From Bacteriovoracaceae bacterium UBA6144 (lineage in GTDB: Bacteria; Bdellovibrionota; Bacteriovoracia; Bacteriovoracales; Bacteriovoracaceae): a DNA stretch of 64,000 nt. A program made the position numbers and the translations under genes. This document shows positions 1-8,071 of the stretch, piece after piece (within the stretch, counting starts at the first letter, position 1; each line of letters starts with the position of its first letter). Below the pieces are notes generated by a model that was not told where the DNA came from, searched no databases, and was given only the letters and a program-made list of their open reading frames with translations. Location of the stretch: contig DIVA01000067.1 of assembly GCA_002435705.1 (NCBI GenBank), positions 1-64,000 on the forward strand. Reading direction: 5' to 3'.

Positions 1-446
1 GCCATGTAATCTTTGCGAAGAGGGAAACCTTCCCAGTCATCAGGACAAAGAATACGGCGATGATCAGGGTGCTTGTTGAATTTCACACCAAACATATCAA
101 AGCACTCGCGCTCTTGAAAATTAGCAGCTGGGAAAAGATCACAGATCGTATCAACATTTGGATTCACGCGATCCGTGAGTTTCACTTTTAGTAGCAACTG
201 TGAGGGATTTTCAAAATCAAATTTTGCAAACACGTAAACCACTTCCATATAGTCCACGTAATCAACACCGCTGATGCACTGAAGAGCATTCATCGAGCCT
301 GAGCTCTTAAGAAAAGCTGCGACGGCGTGGATCTTACTTCCTTCCACAAAGAGGCTTGAATCTGATTTAGCATCAGGAGCGTTGTGAACGGTAGCATTAG
401 CACCAGACACTGCAGAATTTATTTTTTGTGCGAGTTCATTAAGCAT
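1..446 (-). CDS. nuoC: NADH-quinone oxidoreductase subunit C (NuoC), 3' part cut by window edge
   Basis: Subunit of the peripheral arm of respiratory complex I, which passes electrons from NADH to quinone at the inner membrane. The reading frame starts with ATG at 446 and stays open to base 1, giving about 148 residues without a stop, so the C-terminus lies outside the window. The NuoC/30-kDa signature is visible near the edge: an ERECFDMFG block followed by HPDHRRIL and a DDWEGFPLRKDY stretch. The start overlaps the nuoB stop by 8 bp, which fits an operon with coupled translation. There is no strong ribosome-binding site of its own. The family call is confident. Confidence 0.93.
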   Translation of the reverse strand, partial: MLNELAQKINSAVSGANATVHNAPDAKSDSSLFVEGSKIHAVAAFLKSSGSMNALQCISGVDYVDYMEVVYVFAKFDFENPSQLLLKVKLTDRVNPNVDTICDLFPAANFQERECFDMFGVKFNKHPDHRRILCPDDWEGFPLRKDYM

Positions 447-921
447 GTTTCACCCACTTGTCACGAAGGAGTCTTTCGTTGGCAATTTTCTTCTGAAGTG
501 TCATCACTCCTTCAATCAACGATTCAGGACGTGGCGGGCAACCAGGAACGTAAACGTCCACAGGTACAACTTCATCGACGCCTTTAAGCACATGGTAGCC
601 ATGCTGCCAGTAAGGTCCACCCTTGTTGGCACAAGAGCCCATAGAGATTACATACTTCGGCTCAGCCATCTGCTCATAGAGCATCTTCACACGCGTCGCC
701 ATTTTAAGTGTCACTGTTCCGGCCACAATCATCATGTCTGCGCGTCTGGGTGTTGCCATGAAAGCTCCACAACCAAAACGTTCAAGGTCATATTTAGCGG
801 CGCCAGTTGCCATCATTTCAATCGCGCAACAGGCGAGACCAAAAGTCATAGGCCAGAGAGAGTTTTTTCGACCCCAGTTGAGAAAGTCATCAACGGTTGT
901 CAGGACGATGCCATCTTGCAT
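439..921 (-). CDS. nuoB: NADH-quinone oxidoreductase subunit B (NuoB)
   Basis: Complex I subunit that carries the terminal 4Fe-4S cluster N2, the electron donor to quinone. The four expected cysteines are present: the CC pair in ACCAIEMM, one in GSCANKGG and one in VPGCPPRPES (residues 31, 32, 97 and 128 from this start). I chose ATG at 921 because a GGAG lies 9 nt upstream. A TTG at 942 is in frame but has no ribosome-binding site. The length of 160 residues is normal. nuoC follows with an 8-bp overlap. nuoA, which usually precedes nuoB, is not upstream; the next gene there is an unrelated secreted HExxH protein on the same strand. Confidence 0.95.
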   Translation of the reverse strand: MQDGIVLTTVDDFLNWGRKNSLWPMTFGLACCAIEMMATGAAKYDLERFGCGAFMATPRRADMMIVAGTVTLKMATRVKMLYEQMAEPKYVISMGSCANKGGPYWQHGYHVLKGVDEVVPVDVYVPGCPPRPESLIEGVMTLQKKIANERLLRDKWVKHA

Positions 922-998
922 GGATTTAGCTCCGGATTTCAATAATAAGAATAGCTTAAGAGTAAAGCTTAGGGGGCGGACTCGTCAATCAACAGTAG

Positions 999-1895
999 TT
1001 AGTTTTGCGAAATTCTTGGGCATCTTTGTTCGACATCTTGTCGAAATTTTTCCACTGAAGCAGGAGCACGACCCTGCTGCATGTATGTGAGTCGACGACG
1101 GTCATTTTCACAGACCTTAGACAAGACAGTTTGATACTCCTGAATAGCCGCCAGAGGGTATGGAAGGCCGTAGGCTGAGGAAACAAACTTTATTTTATCT
1201 GCTTTAAGTGCTGGAAAACTTGATTCGATGCCTCGCTCCTTCAAGATCTTTGAGATCTGAGGATGAAAAGCGCCCACATGATAGAAAAATTCTGCTGCGC
1301 GACTGCGGCTCACCTGGCCCTGGGGGTCTTTAATCTGGGCACAATTTGAATCGACTTGAACGTCACGCGTAAAAAGCTCACTCATCACTTGGCACTCTGT
1401 GACGAAGGCCTGCACTTCCCCCCCGCGACCTTCAATCGTGGAAACAATAAAGTCTCTCAGGGAGAAATTTATGGTGTAGGGATTAAAATTCTCTCGATAG
1501 ACGTAATGAGTGAGTTCATGAGCAAGATCAAGAATGCCTTCCTTCCATGGCATGTGACGATTCACAAACACTAAGGAGCGTGATTCAAAGACGACATTTT
1601 CTGGTGAATCAGGATGAAATTTTCTAATCAGAGTTGTATCTGTCAGAGAACTCTCCCCTGGCTTGATCACATCAAGCAGCGTGAGCCCTTGGGCTGCCGC
1701 TTTACGGTGGGCCAGTTGAATCAATTTTTTGCCAGTTGCAGATCGCTCCAATAGCTCCAAGAGTCTTGCGACATTAGTTTCCTCAGACTGAGTCCATTTG
1801 GCCCAATGAGTTCCCATGGGGGCTTCAACGATGATTGTTTTTGCTGAGTGAGCAAAGGCATTACAGGAAAGGAGTGTGAGTAAGATCCACTTCAT
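999..1895 (-). CDS. secreted HExxH putative zinc metallopeptidase
   Basis: Probable exported zinc metallopeptidase of unassigned family. The protein has 298 residues and an N-terminal signal peptide (hydrophobic core, then FAHSA near residue 16-18). A HELTH motif at residues 126-130 matches the HExxH zinc site. An acidic segment about 25-30 residues later (EGRGGE) could supply a third ligand, which is inference. The start has a clear GGGAGG ribosome-binding site. It lies 40 nt downstream of the COG3014-like lipoprotein gene on the same strand, so it is probably the last gene of that envelope operon. The substrate is unknown. Because the rest of the protein matched no family I recognise, peptidase activity is a prediction only. 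Confidence 0.6.
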   Translation of the reverse strand: MKWILLTLLSCNAFAHSAKTIIVEAPMGTHWAKWTQSEETNVARLLELLERSATGKKLIQLAHRKAAAQGLTLLDVIKPGESSLTDTTLIRKFHPDSPENVVFESRSLVFVNRHMPWKEGILDLAHELTHYVYRENFNPYTINFSLRDFIVSTIEGRGGEVQAFVTECQVMSELFTRDVQVDSNCAQIKDPQGQVSRSRAAEFFYHVGAFHPQISKILKERGIESSFPALKADKIKFVSSAYGLPYPLAAIQEYQTVLSKVCENDRRRLTYMQQGRAPASVEKFRQDVEQRCPRISQN

Positions 1896-1935
1896 GACCT
1901 CCCTATCGACCTAAGTCGACGGGAGATTGATAAAT

Positions 1936-3594
1936 TTACATTTGAGGAAGAGAGTAGGAAAAAATGGCCTTTTCTTTGCCAGCACTCAGGTCAGCTAAGG
2001 CACGAAGCTCAACCCAACTGTTTTGCTCGACTTTTCGAACAATGTGAACTTTGTAGCTGCCGGCCTTAACCTTAAACTCCCCCATCCTGAGAGTTCTAGG
2101 AAGAGTTTGCCAAGAACGTGTGTCGGCACGTTCAGAATACTTGATGCCTTTTGAAGCAGCCATGTAAGAGCCAATCGCTGCAAATTTAGCAAAGGGATTC
2201 TCTTTGCCATCCTTATTCATACTTTTATAAACCGCCATGGCAGCAAGGATGGCCGCCACATGTTTCATGGCCACTCTCACCCCCGTGCGAAGGATCCTCT
2301 GGGAGGACTCTTCTTCAAGACTAAGTTTTGCTACGTCTTCTAGATGAGTCAGAACATTAAGCGGACGATAACTCTTCTCACCACTCTCGCTGGTGAGCTG
2401 CAGCCACAGCTCTTCAGGCAAGGCTCCACTTTCGATAGCAGGTATTTCAAATTCAATTCCAAATTCATGAACGGCCACAGTCATCAGGGCATGACGACCA
2501 CGGTAATCTCCGTAGGTAGATGTCCCACGAGGATTTAAGCCAAGAATGTTGACTGCAAAAACGGCTAACACCTCAGAGCCAATGCGAGCAATATCTTGTT
2601 GCGTTTTTTTATCTTTTGAAAGCTTTGCTAGACCTTGAACCCCAAGGTTGATCTCTTTAGCCACTTTCGCAGGCACGACACCTTCCTCAAGAACAATCAC
2701 AAGGTTGCCGACTTCGGATTTTTTAAACTTATTAATTTCATCTGCCGTGATCCCGAACTGGGCAGTGAGTGTGGCCAGATCACTCGGACGTAACTTCTGA
2801 ATGAGAGTAACAATTTTTTCAATCAGAAAATCCCGGGTCGAAGCAGCTGTCCCTGTGGGAGCATTATCTTTTACATCAGCGATGAACTGCCCTTTTTCAT
2901 TGAGAGCTTCGGTGACGACAGCGACGTATTCTGAGGACTTTGAATTAAAAGAAGCATATGTGGGGGAGAGGTTTCTTAGCAACTGAAAGCCGTCCTTATA
3001 CAGTTGAAGAGCAATCTGTTCATCAGCACGAATGCCGGTTGCTTCATGCACTTGAGCCGCTACCACCTTGGCTACGAGATCGTGGCGATAAACAGTCTTC
3101 CCCTCAGTTGCTCTTTGCCACTCTTGAAAAAAACTATCCCAGGCGAGGAGAGCTGCGCGGGCAGAGAATAGGTGCCGACGAGGATCGTCCCCGACCTTGG
3201 TTTGATACATCTTTAAGTAGGCCATCGCCTGGTGGTAAAAGAGCCACGAGCGCTCGTAAGGAGAGCCAAAGAATTCCCCAGAGGCATCGTTTATGATCCA
3301 CTTCGAGCCTTCTTTTGTGAGTGATTTTGTATACTGGGCATCGACCAGCTCAATCGCCTGATTAAAAAATCCCACCGCAGCTGGATAGTCGCCCGCTACA
3401 TATGAGAGCCTTCCTTCTTCCATGAGATGAAGGAGCTGTGAATTTGCACTCTTATTCAGCTCTGCCTTAGTGAGAATCTCACGGGCCTTTGCAAAGTCAC
3501 CGATAGCGAAGGCTTCTCGATACGCACGAAGAGTGTCTCGCCCGCCGGTTCCACACCCGACGAGCAAGACAAGAAATAAAACATATCTAAGCAT
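1936..3594 (-). CDS. COG3014-like TPR lipoprotein
   Basis: Predicted lipoprotein of 552 residues. A short hydrophobic signal ends in a lipobox with Cys14 (LLVGCG). The first half is helical and tetratricopeptide-like (blocks such as AREILTKAE and AAVGFFNQAI), followed by a segment FGSPYERSWLFYHQAMAYL that is typical of the uncharacterised COG3014 family. The C-terminal half is probably a beta-rich domain. Its ATG overlaps the upstream lpoB-like stop codon by one base (TAATG), so the two are likely translationally coupled. COG3014 genes are known to sit beside LpoB- and LPP20-type lipoprotein genes, and that is the arrangement here. A shared role at the outer membrane or cell wall is inference. 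Confidence 0.7.
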   Translation of the reverse strand: MLRYVLFLVLLVGCGTGGRDTLRAYREAFAIGDFAKAREILTKAELNKSANSQLLHLMEEGRLSYVAGDYPAAVGFFNQAIELVDAQYTKSLTKEGSKWIINDASGEFFGSPYERSWLFYHQAMAYLKMYQTKVGDDPRRHLFSARAALLAWDSFFQEWQRATEGKTVYRHDLVAKVVAAQVHEATGIRADEQIALQLYKDGFQLLRNLSPTYASFNSKSSEYVAVVTEALNEKGQFIADVKDNAPTGTAASTRDFLIEKIVTLIQKLRPSDLATLTAQFGITADEINKFKKSEVGNLVIVLEEGVVPAKVAKEINLGVQGLAKLSKDKKTQQDIARIGSEVLAVFAVNILGLNPRGTSTYGDYRGRHALMTVAVHEFGIEFEIPAIESGALPEELWLQLTSESGEKSYRPLNVLTHLEDVAKLSLEEESSQRILRTGVRVAMKHVAAILAAMAVYKSMNKDGKENPFAKFAAIGSYMAASKGIKYSERADTRSWQTLPRTLRMGEFKVKAGSYKVHIVRKVEQNSWVELRALADLSAGKEKAIFSYSLPQM

Positions 3595-4202
3595 TAAAGA
3601 CCGTAGCTTGATTTTTCAGAGTACTTAAAGACCTGAGTACGTGCACGCATGATCTCTACTGCTTTTTCAATATTAGTCATGCGGATGTTCACAGAATATT
3701 CTTTGATGGTTTTACCATCTCTCTTCTCTGGCTTCATATACACACTCCCAAAGATCATCACGTCAGCGCCTGTTTGCTTGCCGACTTGCTTAGCTGTCTT
3801 TGGATCAACCATACCATCGTTCTGGTATTTCACTTCACCCAAGATCTTCTCGCGAGCAGCTGCATCGACCAACACAAAGTCTCCGGAGGCTGAGAGCTCG
3901 TTGAGGAGTTCATCGTTCATATCACTGATTGGAAAGTAGGCTTCAGAAGTCTGATTCTGTACCTCCGCAATGAAAAGCTTTGGTGGCTCTCCACCTTGCT
4001 GAGCGAGGTAGCGCTGGAACCCTTTGTGCGCTTGAATCTGTTTTAAGATATCAGTGACCGCCTGCTTGGTATCAGCGCTCATCCAGTTATCAGTAATACT
4101 CAAGCCCTTCTCATCTGAGGTCTGAGCATCAACACGTTTTGCTTTGAAACTTCCACAGGAAGCTGCCAGAGATAAGACACCTATCATTAATACAATTTTC
4201 AT
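3594..4202 (-). CDS. LpoB-like lipoprotein (penicillin-binding protein activator family)
   Basis: Predicted outer-membrane lipoprotein of 202 residues related to LpoB, which in enterobacteria reaches through the peptidoglycan to activate PBP1b. The lipobox is LAASC with Cys16. The fold signature is visible: IAEVQNQTSEAY near residues 78-90, then LLNELSASGDFVLVDAAAREKIL and TGADVMIFGSVY. An AAGGAG ribosome-binding site precedes ATG 4202. It sits between an LPP20 lipoprotein gene and the COG3014-like gene, with which it shares a TAATG junction. Activation of a penicillin-binding protein is a family-based inference, since many LpoB-fold proteins outside enterobacteria have other partners. Confidence 0.75.
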   Translation of the reverse strand: MKIVLMIGVLSLAASCGSFKAKRVDAQTSDEKGLSITDNWMSADTKQAVTDILKQIQAHKGFQRYLAQQGGEPPKLFIAEVQNQTSEAYFPISDMNDELLNELSASGDFVLVDAAAREKILGEVKYQNDGMVDPKTAKQVGKQTGADVMIFGSVYMKPEKRDGKTIKEYSVNIRMTNIEKAVEIMRARTQVFKYSEKSSYGL

Positions 4203-4211
4203 ATGTTCTCC

Positions 4212-4895
4212 TTATGCTTCACCACGACGAGCTTTCAAGAAATCTTCATCCACTTTATCCAAAGCTTTTTGAACTTTCTCTTTCATCTCGACGTCTTCAG
4301 TTTTATTCACAACTTCTTGAGCTGCCTTATTGATCGCTTCTTTCAGCACTTCTTTATCCATACGCACTTGAACCGCACAGGTAAAGCCGACGTAATCCTT
4401 GGCAGCACCTTTGGACTTCATAAACTGGCGCTTCTCCCAGTAAGTCTTCGTCACAGCTGCTCCGTGAATTAAACTCTGCACTCTTTCAGAAAGATTATTT
4501 GAGACATAATTCCTTAGCGCTTGAGTACGAGGAGAATTAGGATCAATGGCCGCCTGCCCTTCAGTGCTTTCAGCTAAAGTCTTTTGAATAAAGGTCGTGA
4601 TCTCCGCCGCAACATCCGCGCGAGCGTTAGCCTTGGCAAGATTACAAGCAATTTCACGGTTTACCTTTGGCTCCGTTTCAAAAGCAAACCATCTGTACTT
4701 ATCATCTTTCTTTTCTTGCTCAGCCCAAGCTTCTACGTCTTCAATCCAAGCCGGACGAAAATTAGATGATGCATCTTTGACTTCAAAGTCTTTGACGATC
4801 GTTTTTGTGTTATCAACTTCTTTCACTTTTCTCTTAGAGGAACAGCCCACACTTACCACAAGCGTAGTCGCTAAAACCAAAGACATCCATTTCAT
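4212..4895 (-). CDS. LPP20-family lipoprotein
   Basis: Predicted lipoprotein of 227 residues with a lipobox around Cys18 (SVGCSS). The core FRPAWIEDVEAW, the stretch around CNLAKANARADVAAEI, and a charged helical C-terminus match the LPP20 family, named after a Helicobacter surface lipoprotein. I set the start at ATG 4895 because CCAGGAG lies 6 nt upstream. An in-frame ATG 36 nt earlier would add an implausible polar leader overlapping the previous gene. The gene is the second of a five-gene run. The function of LPP20 proteins is poorly known; members occur near flagellar and cell-wall lipoprotein genes. Confidence 0.72.
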   Translation of the reverse strand: MKWMSLVLATTLVVSVGCSSKRKVKEVDNTKTIVKDFEVKDASSNFRPAWIEDVEAWAEQEKKDDKYRWFAFETEPKVNREIACNLAKANARADVAAEITTFIQKTLAESTEGQAAIDPNSPRTQALRNYVSNNLSERVQSLIHGAAVTKTYWEKRQFMKSKGAAKDYVGFTCAVQVRMDKEVLKEAINKAAQEVVNKTEDVEMKEKVQKALDKVDEDFLKARRGEA

Positions 4896-4908
4896 ATTTT
4901 TCTCCTGG

Positions 4909-5877
4909 TTAGTCTTGTAAATTAAGTTCATGTAATTTTTCTTCCATCTCTTTAATAAGGACAGAGCGAGCCTTCATCTCACAGTCAGCCTTAGATCTTC
5001 CGGTCGTCGTGGCGCTGACACTTAAACCGCCGATCTTAGCTCCAGCCTTTGAAATGTTGACCATGTTGAGATTAAAAAACCATTTTTCAAATCCGGCCAC
5101 ATTCATATGCTCTTGCTTTGAAGTCATTTGGGCTTGAAGCCTTGCTCCAGAATTAATATTAAAAAGACGATACCCAGAATTGGTCAGACGAGCTTTGAGA
5201 TGAGCTTCATACTCGCTCGGGAGATTCACTAACTCTAGCGCCAAGGGCACTTCGGCTTTTCGTGACTGATACCATTTCTGCAACTCAGAGGCGCTCGGGG
5301 TGAAAGGAATTCTTCCAGAGTTAATGATGTTATAGCGATCATTCAAACCTTCTCGCACTTGAAATAATTCCCACATGCGAGCCCAGGCCGTTCGATCTCT
5401 ACGTTCCCATAAGCCTGAAAGCTCAGATTGGACTTTATCAATGGCAGCCTTAAGATTATTACTGGCTTTTTCTTTATCTAAAGAAGCCAGTGCATAGCTC
5501 ATGTTTTTAAAACGATGCTTTTTTATGATTTGCGCCGCTTCGAGTGTTTGCTTTACTTCATCTCTGACTGAGGTTTGGGCCAGTTCAGTGGCCTGGGCTA
5601 AACTCTGCTGGCCTGAGACCGTCATGGTAGAGCTTGTGGAGGCTTCTATTTTTGTTTCAAAAATCGCCGCCAAAGACTTCATGGCATTGGCTTCCGCGAT
5701 GCTTGAAGTCTTCCCTTCACCAGAAGCACAAAGCTGTCTCTCCTCCATACACTCTTCCATAGGTGCGTAAGCCCAGGCGGGGACCTCTTTGGCATGCTCA
5801 CTCGTTTGTGGAGCCTTTGGCTTAAATAAAGCACAACCACTAGAAATCAATAGAAGAGCATAGATGATCTTTTGCAA
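4909..5877 (-). CDS. second LPP20-like lipoprotein, TTG start
   Basis: Predicted lipoprotein of 322 residues and first gene of the lipoprotein operon. I start it at TTG 5877, with AAAGGA about 7 nt upstream, because this puts the hydrophobic signal and a lipobox (ISSGC, Cys15) right at the N-terminus. The longer frame back to 5964 begins with a polar, signal-free sequence. After the lipobox comes VPAWAYAPMEEC and then LCASGEGKTSSIAEANAMKS, the LPP20-like pattern of an ASG box followed by an alanine-rich helix. The C-terminal half is unassigned and includes a repeat of small and polar residues near the end (SVSATTTGRSKADCEMKA). The next gene starts 14 nt downstream. Confidence 0.65.
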   Translation of the reverse strand: MQKIIYALLLISSGCALFKPKAPQTSEHAKEVPAWAYAPMEECMEERQLCASGEGKTSSIAEANAMKSLAAIFETKIEASTSSTMTVSGQQSLAQATELAQTSVRDEVKQTLEAAQIIKKHRFKNMSYALASLDKEKASNNLKAAIDKVQSELSGLWERRDRTAWARMWELFQVREGLNDRYNIINSGRIPFTPSASELQKWYQSRKAEVPLALELVNLPSEYEAHLKARLTNSGYRLFNINSGARLQAQMTSKQEHMNVAGFEKWFFNLNMVNISKAGAKIGGLSVSATTTGRSKADCEMKARSVLIKEMEEKLHELNLQD

Positions 5878-6021
5878 TTCAATGTCCTTTGAAATGCATC
5901 CATTTTCCAGTTGGCCTGAATTAAAGTCAAACGAGATCGACCATCGTGCCGCATAGCAAATCATCTGACTTTACAAAATCTTAACCTTCCCTATCTGCTG
6001 ACAGCGCGTTATCTTGGGCCC

Positions 6022-6705
6022 ATGGGAAAAATTCTTATCATTGAAGACGAAAAAGACATCAGAGAGCTGATGAAGTTCCAACTCAATTCATCAGGTTATC
6101 AAGTCACTGATGTTGAGTCGGCTGATAAGGCAATTGAGCTGCTCGAGTCGGGCTCAAAGGTCGACCTTATTCTTGTCGATTGGATGCTTCCAGGAATTTC
6201 TGGCATAGAATTCACTCGCAGAATTAAGGGTCACAAGACTTTTAAATCCATTCCCATCATCATGGTCACAGCACTTACTCAACCTGAAAATATTGTCACA
6301 GGCCTTGATGCTGGTGCTCAGGATTATCTGACTAAACCCTTTGACCTCGATGTACTCCTTGCTCGCGTGCGTGTTCAACTAAGAGCTGTTCCCACCATAA
6401 AAGAATCCAAACCTATTTCTTTTGATGAACTCGAAATTGATCTCGCCAAAGTTAAAGTTCTTGTCTCAGGCGAAGAAGTTTCACTCACCTCTACTGAGTT
6501 TAAAATTCTTAGCATCATTTCTGCGCGTCCCGGTCATGTTTTCACTCGCACGCAACTTATTTCGCAAATCCAAGGTGAAAACATTCATGTGACTGGCAGA
6601 ACAATTGACACACATATCGCAGGCCTTAGAAAGAAACTCTCATCAGCAGGGCGTTTAGTTGAAACCATTCGTGGTATTGGCTATCGATTCAAGGATGGAC
6701 TCTAA
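6022..6705 (+). CDS. OmpR/PhoB-type response regulator
   Basis: DNA-binding response regulator of 227 residues. The receiver domain (about 1-118) has the acidic pair at residues 8-9, phosphoacceptor Asp53 in LVDWMLPG, Thr83 and Lys105 in TKPFD. The winged-helix output domain (about 130-225) ends in TIDTHIAGLRKKL and IRGIGYRF, typical of the OmpR/PhoB class. The downstream histidine kinase gene overlaps its 3' end, so the two form a cognate pair. No Shine-Dalgarno sequence precedes the ATG; a TTATCT hexamer ends 7 nt before it, which could mean a near-leaderless mRNA. Targets are unknown; the class name does not prove phosphate control. Confidence 0.93.
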   Translation: MGKILIIEDEKDIRELMKFQLNSSGYQVTDVESADKAIELLESGSKVDLILVDWMLPGISGIEFTRRIKGHKTFKSIPIIMVTALTQPENIVTGLDAGAQDYLTKPFDLDVLLARVRVQLRAVPTIKESKPISFDELEIDLAKVKVLVSGEEVSLTSTEFKILSIISARPGHVFTRTQLISQIQGENIHVTGRTIDTHIAGLRKKLSSAGRLVETIRGIGYRFKDGL

Positions 6706-8071
6706 TAGATTTCACTACCCCTGGTACTTTTTTTGGCGCTTCACACGTCTTAATCTCGTTATATTCATTCTTATTTATGTGGCCCTTGTGCTGTCTATCC
6801 CAGGCCACCCAGATATCTTTGCGCTACTGGTGACCGGTGGATTCCTACTGTCTTGCTTTATTTTCTATCTTATTACACGTCCCATAAAACGCCTTTTGGG
6901 ACGAGTTGAATCAATCATCGGTCATGATTTACCTTTCAGGGAGCAACTCAAACTTTTTTACGTCAAAGATGAATGGGCACACATTGAAGCCGCTCTGAAG
7001 GACGCAGATACAAAACTTCGTCTTCAACTAAAGACTATCCAAGACGAGAATAGAAAATTCACAACTCTACTGGGTTCAATTTCTAATGAAATCCTTGCTG
7101 TAGACGCCAATCAGAATGTCCTTTTCTTTAATCCTCGTTTCGAGACTAACTTTCTTTCAAACAAAGAGAAATTACAAACGGGTGGAAAACTATGGAGCGT
7201 TCTGGATGTAACCGAGGCTCGTGAGGTCTTTGAAAATGTCTTGCTCACTAAGGAGTCTCAAAAGCTCAGAGGCTTTAAAGTGATCACACAAAATGAAACG
7301 CGTTACTACAGTATTGCGGTCTCGCCAATTTTTGGAGAGCACTCAATGATCAAAGGTGCCGTAGGAGTCTTTTCAGATATTACAGAGATTAAACTCACAG
7401 AACAAATGCGCGCCGATTTTGTGGCTAACGTTTCCCATGAAATCCGAACTCCCCTTACCTCTATTAAAGGCTTTAGTCAGATCCTCAAATCGCAACAATC
7501 TAAGCTCCCCTTAGACTTGCATGATTTCATCGATAGAATCCTTCACAACACCGAACGCATGATTGCGCTTTTTAACGATCTACTTAATCTTTCCGTTATT
7601 GAGTCAAAAAATCAGGTCGAGTTTGCGAGCCTTGATCTCAGTAAATTGATCGAGCAGATCCATGCAAGTTCGATTGGGATTTTCCCGCATAAAAAAGTTC
7701 AACTGACCCAACAGCTTGAGGTTCAGAATATTAAAGCAGATGAAAAACTATTTTATCAGCTCCTTAATAATTTATTTGAAAACGCACTTAAATATGGTCC
7801 CGAAAAGATAGAACTAAATCTCGCCAGCCAGATCATTGGGAATAAAATTGTCATAACCTTCTCGGACAATGGCCCGGGCATCACGCGTGAGCATCTGCCT
7901 CGTATTTTTGAAAGATTTTATCGAGTGGATCACTCGCGAGATCGAGAAACCGGTGGAACAGGCCTGGGACTAGCGATTGTAAAGCATATCATCATGAAAC
8001 ACCAAGGTGAGATCGAAGCCTTTTCAGATGGCATAAAAGGCACCAGCTTTAGAATCACACTTCCAGCTTAG
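6695..8071 (+). CDS. PhoR-like sensor histidine kinase
   Basis: Membrane sensor kinase of 458 residues, cognate to the response regulator whose stop it overlaps by 11 bp. Two hydrophobic segments (about 19-36 and 41-60) are separated by only a few residues, so there is almost no periplasmic sensor domain. A HAMP-like linker and a PAS-like domain follow (about 120-235), suggesting cytoplasmic or membrane sensing. The H-box VSHEIRTPL puts the phospho-His at 248. N-box NNLFENALKYG and G-boxes DNGPGI and GGTGLGLAIV are intact. ATG 6695 is chosen for the overlap; an in-frame ATG at 6659 lies inside the regulator gene. The 3' end shares a TTAG stop overlap with the convergent gene. Confidence 0.92.
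   Translation: MDSNRFHYPWYFFWRFTRLNLVIFILIYVALVLSIPGHPDIFALLVTGGFLLSCFIFYLITRPIKRLLGRVESIIGHDLPFREQLKLFYVKDEWAHIEAALKDADTKLRLQLKTIQDENRKFTTLLGSISNEILAVDANQNVLFFNPRFETNFLSNKEKLQTGGKLWSVLDVTEAREVFENVLLTKESQKLRGFKVITQNETRYYSIAVSPIFGEHSMIKGAVGVFSDITEIKLTEQMRADFVANVSHEIRTPLTSIKGFSQILKSQQSKLPLDLHDFIDRILHNTERMIALFNDLLNLSVIESKNQVEFASLDLSKLIEQIHASSIGIFPHKKVQLTQQLEVQNIKADEKLFYQLLNNLFENALKYGPEKIELNLASQIIGNKIVITFSDNGPGITREHLPRIFERFYRVDHSRDRETGGTGLGLAIVKHIIMKHQGEIEAFSDGIKGTSFRITLPA

Noticed and set aside
445..945. Plus-strand open frame of 166 codons opposite nuoB
   Set aside because: It is the mirror of a conserved gene; no ribosome-binding site and no protein-like pattern.
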